64,000 nucleotides of DNA from Candidatus Heimdallarchaeota archaeon (GCA_019058275.1 JAHLVW010000036.1:62001-126000); one strand, 5' to 3'; positions 17,899 to 29,844 are shown, counted from the stretch's first letter. Notes: generated from the letters alone by a model not told the origin. Made by a program: numbers and translations.

Positions 17899-18063
17899 CT
17901 AAGAAATAATTCTATGAATAATTACTTTTATATTGGGTATATTCTAACAAGGTTATACACGCTACGGTGAAATAATAAAATACTCGATTATTTCTTGAGA
18001 AGAAAATTCCATTTTGTTTTAGGATATATACTGTTTATAGTAAATCTTTATTAGATTCTAAAT

Positions 18064-18252
18064 TCACTCGTCATATTTTCGACCTACAATCTTCATATAC
18101 TTAGCTAATTTGTCATGTAATCTGTCAACTTGTTGAATAACACTCTCTATTTCTATCCGCTCCATTCCCTCAACGATATTTGCTTCATTAAACTCAGATA
18201 TTTTATTATTTAGTTGTTCAAAAGCTTGCAATAAGTCTCTGCTTTTCTTCAT
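18064..18252 (-). CDS. Small coiled-coil protein
   Basis: A 62-residue, highly charged helical protein (MKKSRDLLQAFEQLNNKIS...), with heptad-like spacing of Leu, Ile and Val over most of its length and no cysteine or membrane segment. It lies between the broken cytochrome gene and the long structured gap. No family recognised. It may be an oligomerising accessory protein. Coding status rests on the clean helical composition only. Confidence 0.45.
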   Translation of the reverse strand: MKKSRDLLQAFEQLNNKISEFNEANIVEGMERIEIESVIQQVDRLHDKLAKYMKIVGRKYDE

Positions 18253-18363
18253 CTACAGCCCTCTGGAAAATGTGCAAAGAAATACACATTGTTAACATGT
18301 AAAAATAATGGATAGTTTGATATAATTTCTATGGTCCAATTGAGCTTAAAAGAGAGTGGGTTT

Positions 18364-18532
18364 GAGATGGACTGAAGAAGGAAAGGAAATGTATCAGTCC
18401 ATCTCGGTTCTTTAGCCGGAGAATTATTGCTAAAGCATGACATAATGGATTATTAATCCTGTTCACTTCATTAGGGGGGCTATTTGGTTTGTCTAGTTTT
18501 TCTGGAGGATAGATTAACTAGTTTTCTCCGGC
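18364..18532. ncRNA. Candidate structured RNA with pseudoknot in a 730-bp gap
   Basis: The 18253-18984 gap holds no convincing gene. GAGATGGACTGA (18364-18375) pairs perfectly with TCAGTCCATCTC (18394-18405). CTTTAGC (18410-18416) pairs with GCTAAAG (18429-18435), and its loop CGGAGAA can pair with TTCTCCG near 18524-18531, a possible pseudoknot. The following ~300 bp is unusually T/G-rich on the plus strand. Another 8-bp hairpin (AGCGTTTT 18853-18860 with AAAACGCT 18865-18872) precedes a T-run near 18922. RNase P and SRP signatures were looked for and not seen. Strand and ends are unknown. Confidence 0.4.
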
Positions 18533-18984
18533 ATATGGAAAGTGTTTTTGGGATTCTTATGTTCTAAAAGTTCTTGGCTTTTCTCCAGCTTTGTTTTGAT
18601 TTATAATCAGGATTCTTTTTGGTTCTTTGTTACCAAGTTAATTGTTTCGTTGTGATTAGATTGTTATTATGAATTGTTATTTTGTAATCATTGACTGTTA
18701 GTTATTTTATGGAGAGTTTGTTTTTCTTTGTAAGGTGATCGTTTTAGCAACCAGTTTTGTCGTTGTTTTTAGTTTTCTAGTTGTTTGCCAAGGTTTTGAG
18801 GTGAATAATTGTGGTTTGTTATCCAATTAATACATCATCTTGAAACTATTAAAGCGTTTTAGAAAAAACGCTATGTGCTTGTAGGCAAAGGATACGGGGA
18901 TTCTAATAAAAACATCCGCTCTTTTTTTGTGATAGTGACAAAAAGAAAAAGTAGATTTTCACAAAATAATTGCTGTTAATCTGA

Positions 18985-19668
18985 CTAGTCGTATAATGAA
19001 TTTAATTTAAAAACAAATTCTTTTGCTTCAGTAATAGATAAATCATACCAATTTTTGTATGCACTAGCTACTGCAAATGAAAATCCCTCACGAATATTCA
19101 AACAATATATTTTAGTAACAAAAGGCAAAATATTTTCAACAGATCTAAGTGGAGCTGTTGGAACAGCCAAGGTAATTTCAGATGCTCCCAATTTTTTTAT
19201 CCATTGGGAACCTGCTTTCATTGAAAATCCAGAAGCAATTCCATCATCAACAATTAAAATTTTTTTATTTTCAAGAGAGGGTATATCTGGAAGGCCAAAC
19301 TCAGCTCGAAGCTTAGTTATTCTCTCTATTGCTTGTTTAATCTGAACTTTTGTTTGCGAATTTGAAATGGTATAATGTGAGATTAACTGATCATTAAGAA
19401 TCACTTGCCCATCTGGTGTAACTGCTCCCATGCCTGCTTCTGTCGACCATGGAACTTGTACTTTACGAACTATCAATAAGTTATAAGGAATAATATCAAA
19501 ATCCTTAGCTGATAGTAAACCAAAACCTACTGGTAAACCACCACTAGGAATTATGAGCAAAATATCAAACTCACTCTTTTGAATTAACTTTGCAAGCATC
19601 TCCCCAGCTTGAACTCGAGTATCAAAAATGTATTCCTTATTGTGTAAGCTTTTATCCTCTACTATCAC
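18985..19668 (-). CDS. Phosphoribosyltransferase-family protein
   Basis: A 227-residue type I phosphoribosyltransferase. The PRPP-binding loop is ILIVDDGIASGFSM (residues 137-150, two acidic residues followed by G-x-A-S-G). IIPSGGLPVGFGLLSAKDF is the PPi-loop region and VRKVQVPWSTEAGMGAVTPDG the flexible loop. Such proteins transfer ribose-phosphate to bases or act as regulators; the substrate cannot be fixed. The start is GTG at 19666-19668. It is co-directional with the HxlR regulator, 77 bp away. Confidence 0.75.
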   Translation of the reverse strand: MIVEDKSLHNKEYIFDTRVQAGEMLAKLIQKSEFDILLIIPSGGLPVGFGLLSAKDFDIIPYNLLIVRKVQVPWSTEAGMGAVTPDGQVILNDQLISHYTISNSQTKVQIKQAIERITKLRAEFGLPDIPSLENKKILIVDDGIASGFSMKAGSQWIKKLGASEITLAVPTAPLRSVENILPFVTKIYCLNIREGFSFAVASAYKNWYDLSITEAKEFVFKLNSLYD

Positions 19669-19745
19669 AACACATCAAATATACTATTCAAACTTGATTA
19701 AAATAAATTGTTAACAGAGAATCGAATAAAGTTTGAATCCTATCA

Positions 19746-20135
19746 TTAATTTTGACCATGACATGCTTCTATGGTCCAATCGATGAGAGGTAATAGAGCT
19801 GAAGCAAGATTTTCTCCTTTCTTAGTTAAAAAATATTCAACTTTTGGGGGCAATTCAGGAAAGACTTCTCTTTGAAGCAATCCTTCTTTAGTGAATTCAT
19901 TCAATCTTGTAGATAGTGTTGCATCACTAATTCGATCTTTTTTCCATCCTTTTTGGAGCATATCTCTGAGTTTATGATATCGAATTCTTTTACCATCTTT
20001 CAGTAGATAAATTAATCTAATTCCCCATTTTTTACTAATTAGTTTAAGCATTCTTTGAGCTGGAATAAAACAAGGGAAACTTTTGTTATCTTTCAAACAA
20101 TCATCTTTTTTGGGGGTTTCTATAACGTCTTTCAT
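19746..20135 (-). CDS. HxlR-family winged-helix regulator
   Basis: A 129-residue MarR/HxlR-type regulator. After a short polar tail with cysteine (CFIPAQRMLKLISKKWGIRLIYLL), it shows the family layout: YHKLRDMLQ, ISDATLSTRLNEFTKEGLLQREVFPELPPKVEYFLTKKGENL, and a final helix. HxlR proteins often sense redox or electrophilic stress through cysteine; here C22 and C126 could serve. It is divergent from the small gene at 20245, with two matching 17-bp operators in between (20194-20233), so autoregulation is likely. Confidence 0.85.
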   Translation of the reverse strand: MKDVIETPKKDDCLKDNKSFPCFIPAQRMLKLISKKWGIRLIYLLKDGKRIRYHKLRDMLQKGWKKDRISDATLSTRLNEFTKEGLLQREVFPELPPKVEYFLTKKGENLASALLPLIDWTIEACHGQN

Positions 20136-20193
20136 ATTACTTCACATTCTTGAAGTTACTCAAAAGTAATTTAGCGAGACTTTAAATATAAAT

Positions 20194-20233
20194 ACTTTCA
20201 TAACTAAAGTAATAATACTTTAAAAATTAAAGT
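20194..20233. promoter_or_regulatory. Twin HxlR operators
   Basis: Two 17-bp elements share the form ACTTT-N7-AAAGT: 20194-20210 and 20217-20233, centre-to-centre 23 bp (about two helical turns). They lie between the divergent HxlR gene and the small acidic/Cys gene. A TATA-like TTTAAATATA at 20181-20190 sits beside them. Binding by the HxlR protein is inferred from position and symmetry. Confidence 0.6.
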
Positions 20234-20244
20234 GTGGTGAAGAA

Positions 20245-20403
20245 ATGAATAATGATTGCAAAGGAAAACCTAAACACAAATGTGGAGAATTCAAAGGAAA
20301 TGAAGATAAAGAAGCAAAACTCAAGCATCTAAAGGAATGTAGAGAAGATTTGTTAGAAAAAGTCGATGAAATAGATCAAGCAATTAAAAAGCTAGAAGAG
20401 TAA
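20245..20403 (+). CDS. Small charged Cys-containing protein
   Basis: A 52-residue protein (MNNDCKGKPKHKCGEFKGN..., then a helical KLKHLKECREDLLEKVDEIDQAIKKLEE). Cysteines at 5, 13 and 32 together with histidines could bind metal or sense redox. GGTGA precedes the ATG. It is divergent from HxlR and directly downstream of the twin operators, so it is the most likely target of that regulator. No family recognised. The DUF5320-type small proteins with coiled tails look similar. Confidence 0.6.
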   Translation: MNNDCKGKPKHKCGEFKGNEDKEAKLKHLKECREDLLEKVDEIDQAIKKLEE

Positions 20404-20412
20404 ATAAATTAC

Positions 20413-23616
<3,204 letters not shown>

Positions 23617-23777
23617 TTATTCAATAAATTCTTAAAATATTATTGGAATGTAGGAATATTCGTTAAAAGTAATTTTTTATCTAAAAACATTATTTGAAGT
23701 GCACAAAATGAATACAAATTCTAAAAAATCAGCAAAACCACAAATAACATTTAAACAATAAAAACTAAAGATTATGT

Positions 23778-24233
23778 ATGATAGCTAATTTTCTAAAAAC
23801 AGCAATTGATAGGCATTTTGATGAAACAAAATCAATAATAATGCAATTATCAGATGATATATTTGACAGTAAAGCAACACAAAAAACACGAAAAACTGCA
23901 GAAATTATACTACATATGATTAGATCTTTCGAATTTTACTCTCGAGGTTTAAGTGAAGGTGAATGGATTCCCGCACCTTACAGTTTATCAAAATATAATG
24001 ATTCTCAGAAAGTATTAGCTCTTTATGATGAAGTTGTATCAATTACTAAATCATATTTAGAGAAATTAACAGATGAATCATTAGAAGAAATACTAAACCA
24101 ATTTAATCGTACTGCAACAAAAGGTGAACTCTTATTGGAAATGCTTGAACATAGCGTACATCATAGAGGGCAACTTACTGTTTATTATAGATTATATGAA
24201 AAAAAGCCAGCAGAAATTAAATACATAATATAA
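23778..24233 (+). CDS. DinB-family four-helix protein
   Basis: A 151-residue DinB/YfiT-like protein with four helices. The conserved metal-ligand histidines are visible: one in the first helix (IDRHFDETK, H14), one in the second (IILHMIRSFEFYSRG), and the C-terminal EHSVHHRGQLTVYYRLYEKKP that defines the family. DinB proteins bind Zn/Ni and many are thiol-dependent transferases or stress-induced proteins of unknown substrate. The gene is separate from LacZ and is followed by a zinc-ribbon protein ~100 bp downstream. Confidence 0.85.
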   Translation: MIANFLKTAIDRHFDETKSIIMQLSDDIFDSKATQKTRKTAEIILHMIRSFEFYSRGLSEGEWIPAPYSLSKYNDSQKVLALYDEVVSITKSYLEKLTDESLEEILNQFNRTATKGELLLEMLEHSVHHRGQLTVYYRLYEKKPAEIKYII

Positions 24234-24333
24234 AAAAAAGAGATGGTACTTTCAATTGTAAACATTTTTATCGAGAAATAAATATGATAACATAAAAGAA
24301 TTACAATCTAAATTATTGTAATAAAGAATCAAG

Positions 24334-24777
24334 GTGAAATTTTTGAACCCAAGATGGAGAATACCTGGAAGAATAATTCGTAATGCTGTTAGAAGAAATG
24401 TACGACGTAATGTCAGAAGACAAATAAGAAGATCATTTATGCGTCGTAGAGCTAGAAGATGGATAGTTGGTGGAGCAGTCCTTTTGGCAATTGCAGGAAC
24501 TCATAGAGCAGTAAAATTACGTGATGAAGATGCAAAACAACTGGAACAGCATTATGGTCGACCAGTTGAAGAATTGTCTGAAGATGAAATTAATCAAGGA
24601 ATGAACTATTACAATATGCAACCACTAACAATCGAAGAAGATGATAGACAGAAGATTTATGATGACGATGATCAAGCAGAAGGATTCAAAGCTCAAGGTC
24701 AAAAGTATTGTATTCAATGTGGATATTTACTTCTCAGAGATGCAAGCTTTTGCAAAAGCTGTGGAGCTCAAGTTTAA
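24334..24777 (+). CDS. Arg-rich membrane protein with C-terminal zinc ribbon
   Basis: A 147-residue protein. The first 43 residues are extremely Arg-rich (RRNVRRNVRRQIRRSFMRRRARR), followed by one hydrophobic helix (about 44-58), an acidic middle part, and the ribbon CIQCGYLLLRDASFCKSCG at the end. The middle segment GRPVEELSEDEI resembles SHOCT-like short helices. The start could be GTG at 24334. The TTG at 24343, preceded by AAGGTGA, is a better-spaced alternative. Function unknown; membrane association with nucleic-acid or lipid contact by the Arg patch is a guess. Confidence 0.55.
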   Translation: MKFLNPRWRIPGRIIRNAVRRNVRRNVRRQIRRSFMRRRARRWIVGGAVLLAIAGTHRAVKLRDEDAKQLEQHYGRPVEELSEDEINQGMNYYNMQPLTIEEDDRQKIYDDDDQAEGFKAQGQKYCIQCGYLLLRDASFCKSCGAQV

Positions 24778-24860
24778 TTGTTCATACAATTAAGCTACCT
24801 CATTTTTCTTTCTATTATGACTAATTCATAGTTAAATATCACTATATAGAATATCACTAT

Positions 24861-25649
24861 ATGATTAATTGGTTGATATCTTTGAAGAAAAAAGAAATTT
24901 TCTCACTAATAATAAATCCAATACGAAATAAAATCATTCAACGATTAAATAAATACGAAAAAGCTTCTTATTCAGGTCTATTTGATTCAGCAAATGAACA
25001 TATACATCCTTTAAGTAGCACTGGGAATTTCAATTATCATCTCAATTTTCTAATTAATAATGATATAATTAGAAAAGAAGGAATCGTTTACAAATTAAGT
25101 GATAAAGGAAAGGAAATTGCTAGATTCGTTAAATATGTCGATCAAAAATGGTTTAAATTAGAAAGAATCATAAGAGGTGGAAATTTGAGCTTGTATGCTT
25201 TAGCTGAAAGTTTTGAAGAAGAAACTGGATTAAAAATGAATAAAGAGGTAATTGATTTCAAAGGTTCAGAAATGATAATGGATGATAAGCAAATTATAGG
25301 AATTTTTCAAGAAGGAATAGAAAATAAATTTTTTTCAGATTATAAGGAATTAGATATTGAAAAATTCTCTATACAAAAAATCTCAGATGAATCAATACTA
25401 AATGAAACAAAAACAGTAATTCTGCTAAAACATCCGGAATTAGATTATTATCTCTCGCCTAAATACTATGGAATAGTTGAAGATTATTTAGAAAGATATT
25501 TTGGTAAAACAGTTGTTTATGCAAATGTATTAAATCCATCACCATTTCTATTTATCGCAACTACTAAAAATAAAAGATGTTCGTTTGTAATTGCCCCTTC
25601 ATTTTTCGATAAAAATCAAATTAAGATGATCGAAAAGAAAGAGAAGTAA
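24861..25649 (+). CDS. Winged-helix protein with C-terminal sensor-like region
   Basis: A 262-residue protein. Residues ~15-95 form an ArsR-like winged helix (NPIRNKIIQRLNKYEKASYSGL, then FNYHLNFLINNDIIRKEGIVYKLSDKGKEIA). The remaining ~165 residues form an alpha/beta region without a recognised family, ending in a positively charged tail. The ATG start is at 24861. It lies alone, convergent with the CPBP protease. It probably regulates transcription; the ligand is unknown. Confidence 0.65.
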   Translation: MINWLISLKKKEIFSLIINPIRNKIIQRLNKYEKASYSGLFDSANEHIHPLSSTGNFNYHLNFLINNDIIRKEGIVYKLSDKGKEIARFVKYVDQKWFKLERIIRGGNLSLYALAESFEEETGLKMNKEVIDFKGSEMIMDDKQIIGIFQEGIENKFFSDYKELDIEKFSIQKISDESILNETKTVILLKHPELDYYLSPKYYGIVEDYLERYFGKTVVYANVLNPSPFLFIATTKNKRCSFVIAPSFFDKNQIKMIEKKEK

Positions 25650-25683
25650 ATATATCTCTTTCTACTTTTTTTGTTGTGCACAA

Positions 25684-26670
25684 CTATTTTTTATGATTCT
25701 TCCTTGCTAGATATGTATCAAATAGCGAAACTTTTTCATCGAAAGGCTGAGGCCAAGTGTAACAAGAAGATCTCACAATTAGGATATTTAATTTCATAGG
25801 TAGGATTCCTATGCCTAAAACAGTAACAAACATGAGGAATAACCAAACATTAACATTACTGGCAGAAGTTACAAGAGTAGAGAAACCGTCTACCAAGTAA
25901 TGAACAATAATACAAGGTATAAGGCTATTTGCTTTTATAAACAAATATGCTAGAAATATTCCAAAGAATGTTGTATAAATAACTTGAAAGAGTACCTGAA
26001 ATATCATTTCATTATTAAATTCTGTTCCAAAGACGATGAGTCCTAAAAACGCTCCAAAAATATTTACAAGATGAAATGCTCCAAATAAAATACCATTAAT
26101 AAAAATTGAAGTTCTTTCACTGTAGATTTTTAGTAACAGAACAAGTATAATACCACGAAAAGCGACTTCTTCCCAAATACCTGGTCTTAAAGAAGTGTAA
26201 ATGTTTATCGTACTAGGATTAATCAACAAATTTGGATCAAAGATAACTTGTCCAGTTGTGCTTGTAAGTGTAGTCAAATAGGTAGCAAACAGCATACAAG
26301 CTAAAGTAACAATTGCAGTAATAAAACCTAAGACGACTGTACGGAAAGCTGGTTTGATATTAACAACTCTTATACCCTTTGTATATCCAACAAATTTCCT
26401 TCCATTTGGTAATCCTAAAGCAAAAGGTACGATGATGATAAATAAAATCGCAACACCAAAAAAGTCTATTAAATGAGCTACATAAAGATGTGTATTATAA
26501 AATGTTTGATTAACAAATATTGCATAGAGTAATCCTGGTAGGAGTAAAAAAATAACATATAAGAATAATAATATAAATATCCCCATCCAAGGATGTTCAC
26601 TTAACCAAGTAGATTCTTGTTTTTTACTGCTTTTTCTTGTTTTATTTGAAACCATAAAATTCAAATCCAC
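25684..26670 (-). CDS. CPBP-family intramembrane metalloprotease
   Basis: A 328-residue protein with about eight membrane helices and the CAAX-protease/Rce1-like (CPBP) motifs: WEEVAFRG (E167, E168, R172), FGAFH (H200) and CIIVHYLVDG (H257). These residues form the glutamate-activated water site of Rce1. An N-terminal basic tail precedes the first helix. The start is GTG at 26670, or the ATG at codon 6. Archaeal members may process prenylated proteins or act in peptide maturation; the substrate here is unknown. Confidence 0.8.
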   Translation of the reverse strand: MDLNFMVSNKTRKSSKKQESTWLSEHPWMGIFILLFLYVIFLLLPGLLYAIFVNQTFYNTHLYVAHLIDFFGVAILFIIIVPFALGLPNGRKFVGYTKGIRVVNIKPAFRTVVLGFITAIVTLACMLFATYLTTLTSTTGQVIFDPNLLINPSTINIYTSLRPGIWEEVAFRGIILVLLLKIYSERTSIFINGILFGAFHLVNIFGAFLGLIVFGTEFNNEMIFQVLFQVIYTTFFGIFLAYLFIKANSLIPCIIVHYLVDGFSTLVTSASNVNVWLFLMFVTVLGIGILPMKLNILIVRSSCYTWPQPFDEKVSLFDTYLARKNHKK

Positions 26671-26766
26671 AATGTTTTAACAAAAAAATTTCCCACAAAG
26701 CTGGGATTTTAAGTTAGTTAATCTATGACCTATCTTGTATTAAATAATTATGAAGAAAAAGAAAAA

Positions 26767-26786
26767 AAGAATCATTTGAGATTCTT
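26767..26786 (-). terminator. Hairpin over the flavodoxin stop codon
   Basis: AAGAATC (26767-26773) and GATTCTT (26780-26786) form a 7-bp stem around a six-base loop containing the stop codon. On the minus strand the sequence beyond is a long T-rich run. Confidence 0.6.
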
Positions 26787-27245
26787 ACTAATTTCTTTAA
26801 CCCAGTCTTCTATATGCTCTTTTTTCCAGTTGTCAACCATTGGTTTGCCAAACATAATCAAGCGACCACCAAAGGCTGTAGTAGCAACTGGTTTGATTTT
26901 TGGATATTTGACTAATTTGTCATCAATATACTTCTTGATAGCAACATGCAATTTTTCTTCACTATTCTCTGCTCTAGCTTCTCCAGAGCAAACGTAAAAA
27001 CAAACTTTCTTATCTTTCAGGTTATTTTTCAAGAATTTCTTTACATGTCTTGTCCATTGTCCAATAGCTATACCAGTTCCAATTATAACATTCTTGTAAT
27101 CATCTAAGTTTACTTTTCCACTCTTCTTCAAGTTTACAACATCAACAGTATGTTTGTGTTTACTCGAGAGAACTTCAGCAATGACATCTGCTGTTTTAGC
27201 TGCCATTCCCATCCTTGTGCCATATACTATTAGTGTTTTTGTCAT
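26772..27245 (-). CDS. Flavodoxin-domain protein (HemG/flavodoxin_5 type)
   Basis: A 157-residue FMN-binding protein. The phosphate loop is VYGTRMGMAAKTA (residues 8-20), followed by VIIGTGIAIGQWTRHVKKFLK, typical of flavodoxin_5 proteins including menaquinone-dependent protoporphyrinogen oxidase HemG, then CFYVCSGEA and an ending with FGKPMVDNW. The ATG has GGTGA upstream. No haem genes are nearby, so a general electron carrier is equally likely. A related but frameshifted gene lies at 38426-38903. Confidence 0.75.
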   Translation of the reverse strand: MTKTLIVYGTRMGMAAKTADVIAEVLSSKHKHTVDVVNLKKSGKVNLDDYKNVIIGTGIAIGQWTRHVKKFLKNNLKDKKVCFYVCSGEARAENSEEKLHVAIKKYIDDKLVKYPKIKPVATTAFGGRLIMFGKPMVDNWKKEHIEDWVKEISKNLK

Positions 27246-27300
27246 AGTATCACCAATAATACATATTTGAATTAATGCTTATAATATTTTCAAATAAAAA

Positions 27301-27331
27301 ACTTGATAAAAGACACTATTCTTCATCAAGT
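27301..27331 (-). terminator. Hairpin after the C_GCAxxG_C_C gene
   Basis: ACTTGAT (27301-27307) pairs with ATCAAGT (27325-27331) immediately after the stop codon. The minus strand continues with a T-run. The loop is long (17 nt), so this is weaker than the others. Confidence 0.45.
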
Positions 27332-27332
27332 C

Positions 27333-27788
27333 TTATGGAAATAAATCTATTACAATTTTAACTGCATCAACAACAAATTTTGGGCAGATTGTACTAAAAA
27401 TTCCTTCATCGTTTCCCTTCTGGCGAGCATCAGGATTTGTCATATCGAATCCAACAAGTTCATTACAAATTGGCGTATCATGAATTTCACTGAATTTCTC
27501 AATTAACTCAGCAGTTGATTTGTATGTTGCAGCTTTAAGTTCTGATCTGTCATCAATTGTTTGTTCATGTATAACTCCTATAGCCATAATTGCTCCAGTT
27601 AAGGTCCCACATATTTCACCTCTACGACTAATACCTCCACCAAATCCTGCAGCAACCATAGGAGCTTCGTTAAAATATAATCCCTTGTGCTCAAGTACTG
27701 TTCTTAAAACTGCTTGTGCACAATTATATCCAGTAGCGAAGTAATCTTTAGCTATTTTTTCAATATCATCTGTCATCTTGTAACTCAA
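27333..27788 (-). CDS. C_GCAxxG_C_C family redox protein
   Basis: A 151-residue protein with the family signature: GYNCAQAV (C23), AAGFGGGISRRGEICGTLTGAIMAIG (the G-x-C-G element) and later cysteines in TPICNELVGFD and STICPKFV. These spaced cysteines are thought to bind metal or form redox disulfides. Families of this type often sit next to redox or split-soret proteins; here the neighbour is a flavodoxin 87 bp downstream on the same strand, which fits a shared electron-transfer role. The start is TTG at 27786-27788. Confidence 0.8.
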   Translation of the reverse strand: MSYKMTDDIEKIAKDYFATGYNCAQAVLRTVLEHKGLYFNEAPMVAAGFGGGISRRGEICGTLTGAIMAIGVIHEQTIDDRSELKAATYKSTAELIEKFSEIHDTPICNELVGFDMTNPDARQKGNDEGIFSTICPKFVVDAVKIVIDLFP

Positions 27789-27835
27789 ACCATAAATCTG
27801 TTGATAGTTTTATCACAAAAATGGTTATAAGTATT

Positions 27836-28687
27836 TCACTCAAGTGGATTATTTTCTTCCTTTTCAACTTTTTTTGGTTTGAGATACATGTAGTAATAGA
27901 GAATAGCAAATGCTAATAATCCCATGCCTGTTGAAAAGAGAACATCTGAAGCAAAATGGGCTCCCACAACAACTCGAGAGCAAGCAACAAAAAAGCCCCA
28001 AAGGAAAACAAAACCAACAGTAATTATTTTCATAGGATCCTTAGTTTCTTTTTCTCTGACAAGTACAAGTAATGGCAGTACCATCCATCCCATTGCAGTA
28101 TGCCCTGATGGAAAACTCATATGACGTATAGTTGGTTCGGGTGGTAAATACCAAGGAGTATAAAATTCAAATCCCATGTCTACTAAATCTCTAAAACGAA
28201 CACGCCCACAAAGCAATTTGGTAATTTGAACAAAGCCTAATGGATTTATTATCGATAGTAGTAAAACTAACCATGCGAATTTTTTGTAATTATTCAAGTC
28301 TCTATTTAACTCTAAAAATGAAAAAATTAAAACTGAACCAGCAATAGATCCACAAATAGTGGCTGCTTTGGGAGTATAATCAAATAAGAAGTAAATCATC
28401 AAGGTAATTCCAATTGCACTTATAACAAAAGCTGGTATTTTTTGCATTTTAGTTTTCTTAATAAAGCTACCAAAAAGCACTGCAATTGATATGCCAATTA
28501 ATCCAAATCCTGGTGTTTCTCCATAATCCGCTCCAAAATTTCCCCACCATGATTCAAAATTAACAACTGCATTAGAAATTTGAAGATCATATATACCAAA
28601 AACAATAGCAAGAATAATCCAAGGAATGAATATTGCCAATAAGGCAATTAAAAGAAATTGCTGTCGCTTATTTTCCAAAACATTCAT
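27836..28687 (-). CDS. PAP2-family membrane phosphatase
   Basis: A 283-residue membrane protein with about eight helices. The phosphatase motifs are CGRVRFRD (about residue 160), PSGHTAMGW (the catalytic His segment) and CSRVVVGAHFASDV (the nucleophile His segment). Members dephosphorylate lipid or isoprenyl phosphates on the outer membrane face. The start is ATG at 28685-28687. The 5' end and promoter are duplicated ~1.26 kb away as a remnant at 29845-29952. Confidence 0.85.
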   Translation of the reverse strand: MNVLENKRQQFLLIALLAIFIPWIILAIVFGIYDLQISNAVVNFESWWGNFGADYGETPGFGLIGISIAVLFGSFIKKTKMQKIPAFVISAIGITLMIYFLFDYTPKAATICGSIAGSVLIFSFLELNRDLNNYKKFAWLVLLLSIINPLGFVQITKLLCGRVRFRDLVDMGFEFYTPWYLPPEPTIRHMSFPSGHTAMGWMVLPLLVLVREKETKDPMKIITVGFVFLWGFFVACSRVVVGAHFASDVLFSTGMGLLAFAILYYYMYLKPKKVEKEENNPLE

Positions 28688-28749
28688 TCTTATAATTCAG
28701 TAATATCTGACATATTTAGGTTTTGAAACAAGAAAAAAACTAGTAAATC

Positions 28750-28795
28750 TTAATCGTCTGATAAGTCAACAGCAATTCTAAGTTTAGCATGTTGT
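28750..28795 (-). pseudogene. 3'-end remnant of the two-helix membrane protein gene
   Basis: The minus-strand reading ends KLRIAVDLSDD followed by TAA at 28750-28752, matching the end of the intact gene at 30015-30245 (KPRVPIDLSED). It lies directly upstream of PAP2, in the same relation as the intact copy lies upstream of the PAP2 remnant. It is part of the tandem-duplication relic. Confidence 0.6.
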
Positions 28796-28886
28796 CAATT
28801 TTTTGGGAAATTCCCAAAGCAAATCAAGAGATAAATAAATATAGTGCACTGCTTTTTCATAAGACAGAAATTGCTGTACAAAGTGT

Positions 28887-29816
28887 GTGAACTCAGTGGG
28901 TAAGAAACAGGAAGAAAAACTCGAAGCTTTAAAGTCTAATTTTGAACGTAGTGCAACAGAACAATATATTCAGGTTAATGATGGAAATCAATTGAGGGTA
29001 CTTTCCTTTATTAGGGAAGAACAAACTGTAAATGAAATTGAAGTTATGTTTATACCAGGTTTATTAACGATTTTTCCTCGCTGGGAAAAGGTGGTCAAAG
29101 AGTTAAACAAACACTATACAGTTCATTATATTGAGAGCCGAGAGAAAATCTCTAGTAAACTCCTAAAAAGAGCATCTCTTGATCTGCGAAAAATTTGGAA
29201 GGATCTTTCAAACATCGAAAAAACTCTTGGTTTGGACAAGAAAAGATATATTACAATCTCAAGCTCAATGGGTGGATCTATGATTATTGAGAATTTAGCA
29301 ACAAATGAGTTATCACCCATAGGTTCAATACTAATTGGTCCTGGTGTTAAGGTTCACTTTCCTAAATGGGTTCCCATATTTCTCCATGTCTTTCCAGCAT
29401 TTGGCATGCGAATGTTAAAACCACTCATTCGATGGTATCTTAGAACTTTTACAGTTGATGCTAAGAAAGAACCTAAACAAGCTAAACAATATACACGTTC
29501 TGTGAATGAAGCAGACATGCCTAAACTCAGAAAATGGATAATTAAGAATGCTAACAAATACAATGGATGGCATCTTTTACCTAAAATCGAAGATAGGATA
29601 ATACTAATAGCTGCTTCAACTGATAAAGTTCACAAAAGTGACTTCTCAGCTAAAGTATCTGAAGCATTGTCTAATTGCACCTATGTTGATCTCGGAACCA
29701 ATGAAGCAGCTCATGACACTCCTCTCGTTGAATTAGCAATAGAATTTACTAATGAACTTCAGGGTATAGGTCCAAAAGTTGTAGAACGTGATTTATTAAG
29801 TAGAGATAAGTATTAG
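28887..29816 (+). CDS. Alpha/beta hydrolase fold protein
   Basis: A 309-residue protein. The nucleophile elbow is SSSMGGSM (near residue 130), preceded by VMFIPGLLTIFPRWEKVVKEL, which holds the oxyanion strand. A late Asp (ASTDKVHKSD) and His in the C-terminal third (NEAAHDTP) complete a plausible Ser-Asp-His triad. The start is GTG at 28887. It sits alone between the two arms of a duplicated PAP2 region and points the opposite way. Substrate unknown; a lipase or esterase is likely. Confidence 0.75.
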   Translation: MNSVGKKQEEKLEALKSNFERSATEQYIQVNDGNQLRVLSFIREEQTVNEIEVMFIPGLLTIFPRWEKVVKELNKHYTVHYIESREKISSKLLKRASLDLRKIWKDLSNIEKTLGLDKKRYITISSSMGGSMIIENLATNELSPIGSILIGPGVKVHFPKWVPIFLHVFPAFGMRMLKPLIRWYLRTFTVDAKKEPKQAKQYTRSVNEADMPKLRKWIIKNANKYNGWHLLPKIEDRIILIAASTDKVHKSDFSAKVSEALSNCTYVDLGTNEAAHDTPLVELAIEFTNELQGIGPKVVERDLLSRDKY

Positions 29817-29844
29817 GGTGCAGAAGATACAAAGTAAACGAAAT

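Noticed and set aside
18249..18443. 64-codon minus-strand frame (MSCFSNNSPAKEPRW...)
   Set aside because: It overlaps the strong hairpin region, has low-complexity composition and no recognisable domain; treated as chance.
18253..18984. RNase P or SRP RNA
   Set aside because: The conserved core motifs of these RNAs were looked for on both strands and not found.
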